10,833 bases of DNA from F1-60-MAGs163 sp046091165 (GCA_046091165.1 JBJTBE010000105.1:1-10833); one strand, 5' to 3'. Positions 1 to 10,621 are shown, numbered from the stretch's first letter. Made by a program: numbers and translations. Notes: generated from the sequence alone by a model not told the origin.

Positions 1-297
1 GTAGAACTTCATCATCTCCTGGTTGAGGCGCTGCTTGTCGTCCTTGTACTTGGCCTGGAGCTCCTTGATCTGGGGCGCCAGGTTGCCGAGGGCCTGCATC
101 GAGCGGAACTGCTTGATCGTCAGCGGCAGCAGGATGATCCGCACCACGAACGTGAGGGCGATGATCGAGAGGCCCCAGCTGAGCCCCAGGCCGTGGAAGA
201 AGGTGATCACGGCGTCGAGGACCGTGATCAGGGGACCAAGAACGGTCTTGATCGCGTTGTCGAAGGTGGTGGCAGAGAGCGCGAGCGGCGTGATCAT
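1..297 (-). CDS. yidC: YidC/Oxa1-family membrane protein insertase, N-terminal part (cut by window edge)
   Basis: The reverse strand encodes 99 residues from an ATG at 297 and runs off the left edge, so the C-terminal part is missing. YidC inserts and folds inner-membrane proteins, alone or with SecYEG. Residues about 15-35 are hydrophobic and lead into a transmembrane segment at about 42-60. Arg53 lies in the motif VVRIILLPLTIKQ and corresponds to the conserved arginine in the substrate groove of YidC. Residues 62-99 are charged and helical, matching the first cytoplasmic hairpin. The short N-terminus lacks the large periplasmic domain of proteobacterial YidC, and there is no lipobox cysteine. 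The ATG overlaps the yidD stop as ATGA (294-297), which suggests translational coupling. Last gene visible of the rpmH-rnpA-yidD-yidC operon. Confidence 0.96.
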   Translation of the reverse strand, partial: MITPLALSATTFDNAIKTVLGPLITVLDAVITFFHGLGLSWGLSIIALTFVVRIILLPLTIKQFRSMQALGNLAPQIKELQAKYKDDKQRLNQEMMKFY

Positions 298-569
298 GAG
301 CTGGTGTTACCCGCGGTCTCGTGATGGCATGGACGAAATAGGCGCTGGTCGTGGACGGGATCGAAGCCCCCACGACTCCACGGGTTGCACCTGAGCAGGC
401 GCCAGCCACCCAGGGCAAGGCCGCGGAGTATGCCGTACTCGCGCACCGCCTGGACTGCGTAGGCCGAGCAGGTCGGCTCGTACTTGCAGCGCCGGGGCAG
501 GCCGGGGGAGATGAAGCGCTGGTAGAAGACGATCGGCGCCGTGGCCACGCTCCTGAGCAGGGCGGTCAC
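294..569 (-). CDS. yidD: Membrane protein insertion efficiency factor YidD
   Basis: This encodes 91 residues from a GTG start at 569-567. YidD is a small membrane-associated protein that assists YidC-dependent insertion; its exact biochemical action is not settled. The family signature is clear: FYQRFISPGLPRRCKYEPTC, then SAYAVQAV, then GGWRLLRCNPW and GGFDPV. Three family cysteines are at 28, 34 and 61. The N-terminus (residues 4-19) is an amphipathic or hydrophobic helix. The start is well supported: a perfect AGGAGG lies four bases before the GTG, and the GTG overlaps the rnpA stop as GTGA. The stop overlaps the yidC ATG. Length is normal for the family, with a slightly extended polar C-terminus after residue 78. 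Confidence 0.95.
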   Translation of the reverse strand: MTALLRSVATAPIVFYQRFISPGLPRRCKYEPTCSAYAVQAVREYGILRGLALGGWRLLRCNPWSRGGFDPVHDQRLFRPCHHETAGNTSS

Positions 570-964
570 TGGGCCTCCTCGGCGGCGGCCTGGGTGACGA
601 GTTCGGAGAGCTCACGCTCCACGCCCTCCAGCCCCTCGCGCTCGGCCAGCTCACCGGCGTCGGGCCGGGCCACCACCACGACGTCGTCGGCTACGTGCAG
701 GCGCGCAGCCTGGCCCTCGAAGGCCTCGCGCAGGAGGCGCTTGATCCGGTTGCGCTCGACGGCGCCGCCGCACTTGCGCGAGACGCTGAGCCCGAGACGG
801 GGGCCCTCAGCCAGGGAGCCGGCATCGTCGGAGCGGGGGAAGAGATGGAGGATGAAGAACCGGCCGCCGAAGGAGCGGCCCTGGCGGTAGACCCGCTCGA
901 AGTCCGCGCTCCGGGAGAGCCGACGCCTGGCGCGGCGCCGGGGGGCTCGGGGCGGAGTCTCCAC
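566..964 (-). CDS. rnpA: Ribonuclease P protein component
   Basis: RnpA is the protein cofactor of RNase P, which trims the 5' leader of precursor tRNAs together with the M1 RNA. From the GTG at 964 the product has 132 residues. The basic N-terminus (residues 9-18, mostly Arg) is followed by the family core: SADFERVYRQGRSF at 19-32, LGLSVSRK at 58-64, and the signature RNRIKRLLREAF at 71-82. Residues 101-132 form an acidic, helical tail. The GTG lies two bases after the rpmH stop, and I see no good Shine-Dalgarno site, so translation probably depends on rpmH. The same frame stays open upstream through the whole of rpmH to an ATG at 1123-1121, which would give 185 residues. I prefer the GTG because family homology begins near residue 12, but the long form is possible. 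Confidence 0.93.
   Translation of the reverse strand: METPPRAPRRRARRRLSRSADFERVYRQGRSFGGRFFILHLFPRSDDAGSLAEGPRLGLSVSRKCGGAVERNRIKRLLREAFEGQAARLHVADDVVVVARPDAGELAEREGLEGVERELSELVTQAAAEEAQ
574..579 (-). promoter_or_regulatory. Shine-Dalgarno site of yidD
   Basis: The reverse strand reads AGGAGG here, four bases upstream of the yidD GTG and inside the last codons of rnpA. It is the strongest ribosome binding site in the left operon and fixes the GTG at 569 as the yidD start. Confidence 0.8.
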
Positions 965-966
965 GC

Positions 967-1101
967 TCAGGTGCTCAGGCGCTTGCGACCCTTGTCCCGC
1001 CGACGCTTGAGCAGGGCACGGCCGGCACGCGTGCTCATCCGGCCGCGGAATCCGTGGGACCGGGCTCGCTTGCGTTTCTTGGGCTGGTAGGTGCGCTTCA
1101 T
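967..1101 (-). CDS. rpmH: 50S ribosomal protein L34
   Basis: This is a 44-residue, strongly basic protein that opens with MKRTYQPKKRKRARSHGFR and ends with KGRKRLST, a near-perfect match to bacterial L34. It is part of the large ribosomal subunit. The ATG at 1101-1099 is certain because every family member begins MKRTYQP or similar. The bases just upstream are C-rich on the coding strand and give no Shine-Dalgarno match. First gene of the leftward operon; rnpA follows two bases after its stop. It lies wholly inside an alternative open rnpA frame. Confidence 0.98.
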   Translation of the reverse strand: MKRTYQPKKRKRARSHGFRGRMSTRAGRALLKRRRDKGRKRLST

Positions 1102-1127
1102 GGGCGGGAGGGGACCGCGCCATGATA

Positions 1128-1153
1128 GCCGCCGACGGCCTTCCGGCGGCGGC
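1128..1153. repeat. Imperfect GC-rich inverted repeat upstream of rpmH
   Basis: GCCGCCG at 1128-1134 pairs with CGGCGGC at 1147-1153. Inside it CGG (1136-1138) pairs with CCG (1143-1145) around a CCTT loop, with one A/G mismatch between the two helices. It lies between the two divergent start sites. It could be a structured leader of either operon or a transcriptional insulator, or it could be chance in GC-rich DNA. Confidence 0.4.
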
Positions 1154-1174
1154 CGAGATGGGTGCCGCAACGCT

Positions 1175-1183
1175 TTGTCCGCA
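1175..1183 (+). promoter_or_regulatory. Putative DnaA box upstream of dnaA
   Basis: The nonamer TTGTCCGCA differs at one position from TTGTCCACA, the form favoured in high-G+C Actinomycetota. It lies 120 bases before the dnaA start, a place where DnaA commonly represses its own gene. It is the closest match to a classical box that I found in the intergenic regions. A single nonamer with one mismatch is weak evidence. Confidence 0.4.
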
Positions 1184-1302
1184 TTTGCGAACTGATCATC
1201 GGCAGGCCCCCCAGAGGCCGTCCGGGCTCTGTTAGCTTGCCGCGCCAGCCAGGGGCGCCAGCGGAAGGCATCCGAGCCGGTCCCGTCTCCTGCGACGCGA
1301 AT

Positions 1303-2709
1303 GTGACCGTAACCTCGACCGACACCGTCTGGAACCTGATCGCCACCGAGCTAAGGGCTGCCGTAGGTGCCGACCTCTACGAAGTCTGGCTCGCTCCCCT
1401 CCGGCTGGAAGCGCTCGACGATTCCCTGGTCACCATTGGAGCCCCACAGGCCACGAGGGCCTGGGTGGCCGACCGCTTCGGCGCCGTGATCGCCAGGAGC
1501 GCCGCCAGGGCGCTGGGGGGACCGGTCGAACTTCGAATAGTCGACTCGGCGCGGGACCCGGCGAGGAGGAAGACGGCCAACGGCGCGAAGGCCGCAGCCG
1601 CTTCCGAAGATCACGGGAGACCGGCGATGCCGGCCCGGGAACCCAGCCCCAAGTACACGTTCGAACAGTTCGTAATCGGCCCCGGAAACCGTTTCGCCCA
1701 AGGCGCGGCGCTGAGCGTGGCCGAGAACCCCGGGGTCACCTACAACCCGCTGTTCATCTGCGGCCCACCCGGCGTGGGAAAGACCCACCTCCTCCACGCC
1801 ATCGCCACCTACGCGAAGAGGCACGGCGGCGGCCGGGTGCTGCTGACCAACGCCGAGGACTTCGCCAGCTCGTTCGTTGCGGCGATCCGCGCCAGGAGGA
1901 TGGACGAGTTCAAGGCCCACCACCGCCAGGTCGACATGATCCTGGTCGACGATGTCCAGTTCCTGATGGACAAGGCCAGGACCGAAGAAGAGTTCTTCCA
2001 TACCTTCAATGCGCTGAGCGAGAGCGGATCCCAGATCGTGCTGGCCTGCGACCGGCCGCCACCCCAGCTGGAGCGCCTCGAGGAGCGGCTGCGGGACCGG
2101 CTTGGGTCGGGCCTGGTGGCCCCGGTTGGACCCCCTGACGAGGCAACCCGCATCACCGCCCTCAGGAAGCGAGCGGTTCTCGACGGAATAGAGCTGGAGG
2201 ACGAAGAGGTATTCGGGGCGATTGCCCAGGGCAACGGATCCGGGAACATTCGCTCCCTGGAGGCAGCGCTGATCCGCGTGGTGGCTTTCGCGTCACTATC
2301 GGGGAAGCCGATGACTCCGGCGATGGCGAGCGAGGTTATGAACGGCCTCAACAGCACAGGCGACCAGGAGAGGAAGACCCAGGCGCGGCATTGCTCCATC
2401 GAGAAGGTGACCGAGGCCGTGGCATCCCGCTTCGACCTTCAGCCCAGTGACCTGCGGGGCCCTAACCGGTCGGCCGGGGTGGCATGGGCCAGGCAGGTGG
2501 CGATGTTCCTGTGTCGCCAGCACACCCGCTCGAGCACTTCGGCGATCGGCGCCTATTTCGGCGGAAGGACACACAGCGCCGTTCTCTACGCCGCCCGAAG
2601 GACCGAAGAAAAGATGGCGGCTGAACCCCAGGCCGACCAGGAGGTGCGCACCCTGTCAGCAAGCCTGGCATCGACTGAAGAAAACTCTCCCGGCGACCGG
2701 AGCTGCTGA
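1303..2709 (+). CDS. dnaA: Chromosomal replication initiator protein DnaA
   Basis: DnaA is the AAA+ ATPase that binds origin boxes and melts the origin. The product has 468 residues. Domain I is at about 8-82 (TVWNLIATEL, YEVWLAPLRL), followed by a short variable linker at 83-115. Domain III follows, with Walker A GPPGVGKT at 154-161, Walker B ILVDD at 213-217, sensor 1 around Asp250, an arginine finger probably at Arg266, and sensor 2 GNIRSLE with Arg317. Domain IV begins near 363. Arg389, Arg397 and Gln398 match the E. coli DNA contacts Arg399, Arg407 and Gln408. The recognition motif reads GGRTHSAVLYA (420-430) instead of the usual GGRDHTTVLHA. GTG at 1303 gives a normal domain I, but I see no Shine-Dalgarno site. 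Arginine codon use differs from neighbours: about 16 of 43 are AGG or AGA. Confidence 0.97.
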   Translation: MTVTSTDTVWNLIATELRAAVGADLYEVWLAPLRLEALDDSLVTIGAPQATRAWVADRFGAVIARSAARALGGPVELRIVDSARDPARRKTANGAKAAAASEDHGRPAMPAREPSPKYTFEQFVIGPGNRFAQGAALSVAENPGVTYNPLFICGPPGVGKTHLLHAIATYAKRHGGGRVLLTNAEDFASSFVAAIRARRMDEFKAHHRQVDMILVDDVQFLMDKARTEEEFFHTFNALSESGSQIVLACDRPPPQLERLEERLRDRLGSGLVAPVGPPDEATRITALRKRAVLDGIELEDEEVFGAIAQGNGSGNIRSLEAALIRVVAFASLSGKPMTPAMASEVMNGLNSTGDQERKTQARHCSIEKVTEAVASRFDLQPSDLRGPNRSAGVAWARQVAMFLCRQHTRSSTSAIGAYFGGRTHSAVLYAARRTEEKMAAEPQADQEVRTLSASLASTEENSPGDRSC

Positions 2710-2711
2710 CA

Positions 2712-2729
2712 GAATCACAAGAGCCACAA
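2712..2729 (+). repeat. Abutting nonamer repeat GARYCACAA
   Basis: GAATCACAA (2712-2720) is followed directly by GAGCCACAA (2721-2729), seven of nine identical. On the minus strand they read TTGTGGCTC and TTGTGATTC, sharing only the TTGT start with the classical box TTGTCCACA. They could be divergent DnaA sites. Confidence 0.35.
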
Positions 2730-2749
2730 CCCTCTCCCCGGCCTGGAAT

Positions 2750-2770
2750 CAAAGGCTCCCCAAAGGTTCC
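2750..2770 (+). repeat. Tandem decamer repeat CAAAGGYTCC
   Basis: CAAAGGCTCC (2750-2759) and CAAAGGTTCC (2761-2770) match at nine of ten bases and start 11 bases apart, close to one helical turn. The core AAAGGT recurs inverted at 2806-2801. Same-face spacing is what paired protein-binding sites often show, so these may be DnaA or regulator sites. Function is inferred only. Confidence 0.45.
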
Positions 2771-2806
2771 TTACAAACTCACACCCCTACTTTCCACTAG
2801 ACCTTT

Positions 2807-2812
2807 AGGAAG
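2807..2812 (+). promoter_or_regulatory. Shine-Dalgarno site of dnaN
   Basis: AGGAAG lies just before the dnaN ATG, with the AGGA core five bases from the start codon. It supports the ATG at 2816. Confidence 0.7.
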
Positions 2813-2815
2813 AAG

Positions 2816-3922
2816 ATGAAGATCTCAGTCAAGACTCAAGAGCTTCTCGAACACCTGCAGACGCTCGCGAGAGTCGCCTCGGCGCGATCGGCCATCCAGG
2901 CCCTCGCCGGCGTCGAGATAGACGCCACCGACAAGGCGATCGAGCTGCGTGCCACTGACCAGGAGCTCTCCCTCCGTGTACCGCTGCAGGGCAATGTCGC
3001 CCAGCCCGGAACGGTCGTCCTTCCGGCCAGGCTGCTCCTCGACGTCGTCCGCCAACTCCCCGGTGACACCGTGAGCCTCGAGTACCGCGGCAAGGAACAG
3101 GATGTCGAGATCGTCTGCGGCACCGCCCAGTTCCACCTCAGGACGTTGCGCGCCGAGGACTTTCCTTCGCTCCCCGAGCCCGCAGGCTCAGAGGCGGTAT
3201 CCCTGCCTGCCGCCCAGTTCGTCGAGACCATCGCCCGGGTAGCCCGGGCCGCATCGCGCGACGAGACGCGCCCGATCCTCACCGGAGTCCTGGTCTCCGC
3301 CGAGGGCGAGAAACTTCGGATGGTCGCCACCGATTCCTACCGCCTCAGCGTCAAGGAGACGGCGCTTCCGGCGGCGATCAGCGAAGCCTTCGAGGCCAAC
3401 ATTCCCGCCCGGGCCCTCGAGGAGCTGGCCCGCCTGGCCGGCGAGGAAACCGAGACGATCTCGGTCGCGGTGCGTGACAACCAGGCCGTCTTCATGATCG
3501 GAGACGTTGCGCTCTCGACCCGCCTGATCGAGGGGCAGTTCCCGAACTTCCAGCAGCTCCTGCCCGACGAGTTCGAGCATGAACTCCGCGTGTCGACCGA
3601 GGAGCTGCTGGCCACTGCCCGCCGGATCTCGCTCCTGGCCCAGAAGAACGCTCCGCTGCGGCTGGCCTTCTCGGAGGGCGAGCTGACGATCTCGGCCCAG
3701 ACCCCGGACGTGGGCGAGGCGAGCGAGAAGATGCCGGTTCCGTTCGCGGGCGAACCAATGGAGATTGGCTTCAACCCCGAGTTCCTGCTTTCCGGCCTCG
3801 AGAGCGCCGACTCCGAGGACGTGCTCCTGCGGCTGATCAGCCCGCTGAGGCCCGGCCTCATCGTCTCCGGCGACGACAGCGGCTTCCTCTACCTGATCAT
3901 GCCCATCCGCCTGAACGTCTGA
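2816..3922 (+). CDS. dnaN: DNA polymerase III beta subunit (sliding clamp)
   Basis: DnaN dimerises into a ring around DNA that tethers DNA polymerase III and many repair proteins. The product has 368 residues, the usual length for the family. It begins MKISVKTQELLEHLQTLARV and shows the three-domain clamp pattern: LRATDQELSLRV near 44-55, FHLRTLRAEDFPSLPE in the first linker, TRPILTGVLVSAEGEKLRMVATDSYRL in the middle domain, and LIEGQFPNFQQLLPDEF before the third. The C-terminus YLIMPIRLNV (359-368) holds the MPxRL motif that lines the peptide-binding pocket. The ATG has a good Shine-Dalgarno site. The stop shares one base with the recF ATG (TGATG), so the two genes are probably co-transcribed and coupled. 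Confidence 0.98.
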   Translation: MKISVKTQELLEHLQTLARVASARSAIQALAGVEIDATDKAIELRATDQELSLRVPLQGNVAQPGTVVLPARLLLDVVRQLPGDTVSLEYRGKEQDVEIVCGTAQFHLRTLRAEDFPSLPEPAGSEAVSLPAAQFVETIARVARAASRDETRPILTGVLVSAEGEKLRMVATDSYRLSVKETALPAAISEAFEANIPARALEELARLAGEETETISVAVRDNQAVFMIGDVALSTRLIEGQFPNFQQLLPDEFEHELRVSTEELLATARRISLLAQKNAPLRLAFSEGELTISAQTPDVGEASEKMPVPFAGEPMEIGFNPEFLLSGLESADSEDVLLRLISPLRPGLIVSGDDSGFLYLIMPIRLNV

Positions 3923-5028
3923 TGGCCCGGGCGCGCACGCTTCGCCTCCGGGATGTGCGCTCCTACGAAGAAGAGGAGCTCCAGCTCGGGCCGGTCCTGA
4001 CCGTGATCCACGGGCCCAACGGCGCGGGCAAGACCAACCTCCTGGAGGCCCTCTACTTCGCCTGCACGGGCCGCTCCTGCCGAACCTCGAACGCGCGCGA
4101 GTTCATCCGTTTCGGCCAGCCCGCCGCCCGGGTCGAGCTCGACGTGGAGGATGAGGACGGCCTTCACGAGCTGGCCATCGGTTTCGAGCCGGGCTCGCCG
4201 CGACGCGTCAGTGCCGACGGAGGGATCGTGGAGAGGCTGGGGGACGTCCCGTTTCGCCCCCTGGCCTGCGTCTTTCTTCCCGACGACCTCGAGCTGGTCA
4301 AGGGCTCGCCCGGCGTGCGCCGCGACCATCTCGACCGCCTCGTCGCCGGCCTGTGGCCTGCCCGTGCCGCGGTCAAGGCCGAGTACGCCCGGGCCCTGGC
4401 CCAGCGCAACGCGCTCCTGGCGCGCATCCGCAGTGGTGCCGCCGGGCCCGAGGCGATCGCGGCCTGGGACCTCGAGCTGGGACGGCACGCCATCGCCCTT
4501 CGCGACACCCGCCTGGAGGCCGTGGAGGCCGTCAGGGCATCGGCGGGCGAGATATCGGTCGAGCTTGGACTCCCCGGCGGCCTGGAGCTCTCCTACCGTG
4601 CCCGCAGTGAGGCGCAGGAGCCCGAGGAGTTCGCCCGTGAGCTCCAGGAGAGGCTGGAGAGTGACCTCCAGCGCGGCTTCACCGGCCACGGTCCCCACCG
4701 CGACGAGCTGCGCCTGGAGCGGGAAGGCCGCGAGCTGCGCTCATACGGCTCCCAGGGAGAGCAGCGCCTGGCACTCCTGTCGCTGCTCCTGGCCGAGCGG
4801 GAGGCCCTGGCGGCCTCCCGGGGGCGACCGCCGATCCTTCTCCTCGACGACGTGATGAGCGAGCTCGACGCCTCCCGCCGCCAGATGCTGGTCGAGCGGG
4901 TCACCCGTGCCGGGCAGACCGTGATCACCACCACCGACCTCGCCCACGTACCTCTCGAGGGCGTCGCCGACGCGCAGGCCGTTCCCGTGGAAGGCGCGCG
5001 GGTCCTCGACGGGGAACCGGCGCGGTGA
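3922..5028 (+). CDS. recF: DNA replication and repair protein RecF
   Basis: RecF is an SMC-like ATPase that, with RecO and RecR, directs RecA loading to single-strand gaps and helps restart stalled forks. The product has 368 residues. Walker A GPNGAGKT is at 31-38, followed by NLLEALYF and GRSCRT, typical of RecF. The ABC signature SQGEQR is at 277-282, and Walker B ILLLDDVMSELD at 305-316 includes Asp309 and Asp310. FTGHGPHRDEL, near 253-263, is another family hallmark. Residues about 150-230 should form the alpha-helical lobe. The ATG overlaps the dnaN stop by one base. The stop overlaps the next gene's GTG as GTGA, so it sits in a tight dnaN-recF-DUF721 operon. Confidence 0.97.
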   Translation: MARARTLRLRDVRSYEEEELQLGPVLTVIHGPNGAGKTNLLEALYFACTGRSCRTSNAREFIRFGQPAARVELDVEDEDGLHELAIGFEPGSPRRVSADGGIVERLGDVPFRPLACVFLPDDLELVKGSPGVRRDHLDRLVAGLWPARAAVKAEYARALAQRNALLARIRSGAAGPEAIAAWDLELGRHAIALRDTRLEAVEAVRASAGEISVELGLPGGLELSYRARSEAQEPEEFARELQERLESDLQRGFTGHGPHRDELRLEREGRELRSYGSQGEQRLALLSLLLAEREALAASRGRPPILLLDDVMSELDASRRQMLVERVTRAGQTVITTTDLAHVPLEGVADAQAVPVEGARVLDGEPAR

Positions 5029-5351
5029 GCGCCCGTCAGCGCCCGCTCCGGCCGGCCGGCCCGGGCATTCGCGCCATCGCCGAGGGCCTGGCCCCCGCCG
5101 GGACCCTGGGCTCGGTCCAGGCGGTCTGGGAGCAGGCTGCCGGCGCCGCGATTGCGGAGCAGGCCCGGCCCACCGGCGAGGCCGGCGGGGTGCTGACCGT
5201 GACCTGCTCGAGCGCCGTCTGGGCGCAGGAGCTGGAGCTGATGTCCACCTCCCTGATCGAGCGCCTGAACGCGGCCCTGGGGGAGGATCGGATCGCCTCG
5301 CTGAGGTGCCAGAGCGTGCCCGCGCGCAGGTGGTCGGAGGGCGATCTGTAA
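5025..5351 (+). CDS. DUF721 (DciA-like) protein, putative helicase-loading factor
   Basis: The product has 108 residues from a GTG that overlaps the recF stop as GTGA. Members of the DUF721 family, including DciA, take the place of DnaC/DnaI in helping the replicative helicase DnaB onto DNA in many bacteria. Visible family features are the helical segment LGSVQAVWEQAAG (28-40), a strand LTVTCSS (57-63) and AVWAQELELMSTSLIERLNA (64-83), which match the KH-like core. The first 14 residues are Arg- and Pro-rich and likely disordered. Its place between recF and gyrB is typical of Actinomycetota. Family assignment is firm; the helicase-loading role is inferred from DciA studies in other bacteria. 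Confidence 0.88.
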   Translation: MSARQRPLRPAGPGIRAIAEGLAPAGTLGSVQAVWEQAAGAAIAEQARPTGEAGGVLTVTCSSAVWAQELELMSTSLIERLNAALGEDRIASLRCQSVPARRWSEGDL

Positions 5352-5373
5352 CGGCTCTGGAGCCGATCGTTAC
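5348..5373 (+). terminator. Bulged hairpin over the stop of the DUF721 gene
   Basis: GTAACG (5348-5353) pairs with CGTTAC (5368-5373), and GCTC (5354-5357) pairs with GAGC (5360-5363), leaving CGAT bulged on the 3' side. Alternatively CGGCTC and GAGCCG (5352-5365) pair directly. The stop codon TAA lies in the left arm. There is no U-run after it, so it may shape the 3' end of the operon mRNA rather than stop transcription by itself. Confidence 0.35.
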
Positions 5374-5378
5374 CAGCC

Positions 5379-5412
5379 CCGAAAAATCCCGATGAAATAA
5401 GGGATTTTTCGG
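5379..5412. terminator. Perfect 12-bp inverted repeat, possible bidirectional terminator
   Basis: CCGAAAAATCCC (5379-5390) and GGGATTTTTCGG (5401-5412) are exact reverse complements around a 10-base AT-rich spacer. The arms place an A-run before and a U-run after a short GC helix, the pattern of a bidirectional intrinsic terminator, here after the dnaN-recF-DUF721 operon. It could instead be an operator for a dimeric regulator or an easily melted site. The perfect match and AT-rich content stand out from the surroundings. Confidence 0.55.
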
Positions 5413-5446
5413 CCTCGGAGAGGGCCGTTTCCGCCCCCTTCGCTGC

Positions 5447-5452
5447 TATTGT
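5447..5452 (+). promoter_or_regulatory. Possible -10 element of the gyrB promoter
   Basis: TATTGT is preceded by TGC, an extended -10 arrangement, and lies in the gap after the palindrome. No convincing -35 hexamer stands 17 bases upstream. If used, it would place the transcript start near 5459 and give a leader of roughly 70 bases. Confidence 0.25.
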
Positions 5453-5472
5453 TCTGGATACCGGAAGTACCC

Positions 5473-5513
5473 ACCCCGGGCCGCTCAGGAGAGATCAACG
5501 GACCGGGGTTTTT
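5473..5513 (+). terminator. Intrinsic-terminator-like hairpin in the gyrB leader
   Basis: ACCCCGG (5473-5479) pairs with CCGGGGT (5503-5509), with a second short CG/CG helix inside (5482-5483 with 5499-5500), and five T residues follow at 5509-5513. The loop holds an AGGAG at 5487-5491 without a start codon near it. It ends only 17 bases before the gyrB ATG, so it would act inside the gyrB leader rather than at the end of the previous operon. Attenuation of gyrB is inferred. It could equally be the end of read-through from upstream if gyrB starts after it. Confidence 0.5.
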
Positions 5514-5530
5514 CACGTAGACGGAGCCCC

Positions 5531-7957
<2,427 letters not shown>

Positions 7958-7970
7958 GGCATGAACCGAC

Positions 7971-7979
7971 GGGAGAGAG
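7971..7979 (+). promoter_or_regulatory. Shine-Dalgarno site of gyrA
   Basis: The purine run GGGAGAGAG ends directly before the gyrA ATG, with GGAG four bases from it. An ATG at 7961 is in another frame and lacks such a site, so 7980 is the start. Confidence 0.7.
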
Positions 7980-10613
<2,634 letters not shown>

Positions 10614-10621
10614 AACGCGAA

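Larger units (their letters stand above)
1102..1302. other. Divergent rpmH/dnaA intergenic region
   Basis: These 201 bases separate the leftward and rightward operons and must hold promoters for both. I see an imperfect GC-rich inverted repeat at 1128-1153 and a DnaA-box-like nonamer at 1175-1183. A TATCAT on the minus strand at 1127-1122 could be a -10 element for rpmH, but no -35 hexamer sits at the right distance. I see no convincing promoter for dnaA. A dnaA-frame reading runs from a GTG at 1162, but those upstream codons do not look like DnaA. Confidence 0.6.
2710..2815. other. dnaA-dnaN intergenic region, candidate origin of replication segment
   Basis: These 106 bases are about 51% G+C, far below the flanking genes, and the plus strand is rich in C and A. 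The dnaA-dnaN gap is a common site of oriC. It holds two pairs of short repeats: GAATCACAA and GAGCCACAA abut at 2712-2729, and CAAAGGCTCC and CAAAGGTTCC lie 11 bases apart at 2750-2770. No canonical TTATCCACA box is present. The partial matches are AGAGCCACA and CTTTCCACT, each six of nine. The segment is short for an actinobacterial oriC, so the functional origin could extend elsewhere. Confidence 0.5.

Noticed and set aside
1122..1127. TATCAT as the -10 element of the rpmH promoter
   Set aside because: No -35 match at 16-18 bases, and it overlaps the possible upstream rnpA ATG, so I did not list it as a feature.
1162..1302. dnaA translation from the GTG at 1162, giving 515 residues
   Set aside because: The extra 47 residues are Pro/Arg-rich and do not resemble DnaA domain I, which begins right after the GTG at 1303. 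The upstream stretch also carries the divergent promoter region.
3889..4698. A 269-residue minus-strand open frame over recF
   Set aside because: No conserved motif, and the opposite strand encodes RecF with intact Walker A, signature and Walker B motifs.
5487..5491. AGGAG in the gyrB leader as the ribosome site of a leader peptide
   Set aside because: No ATG, GTG or TTG follows at usable distance, so a leader peptide is not supported.
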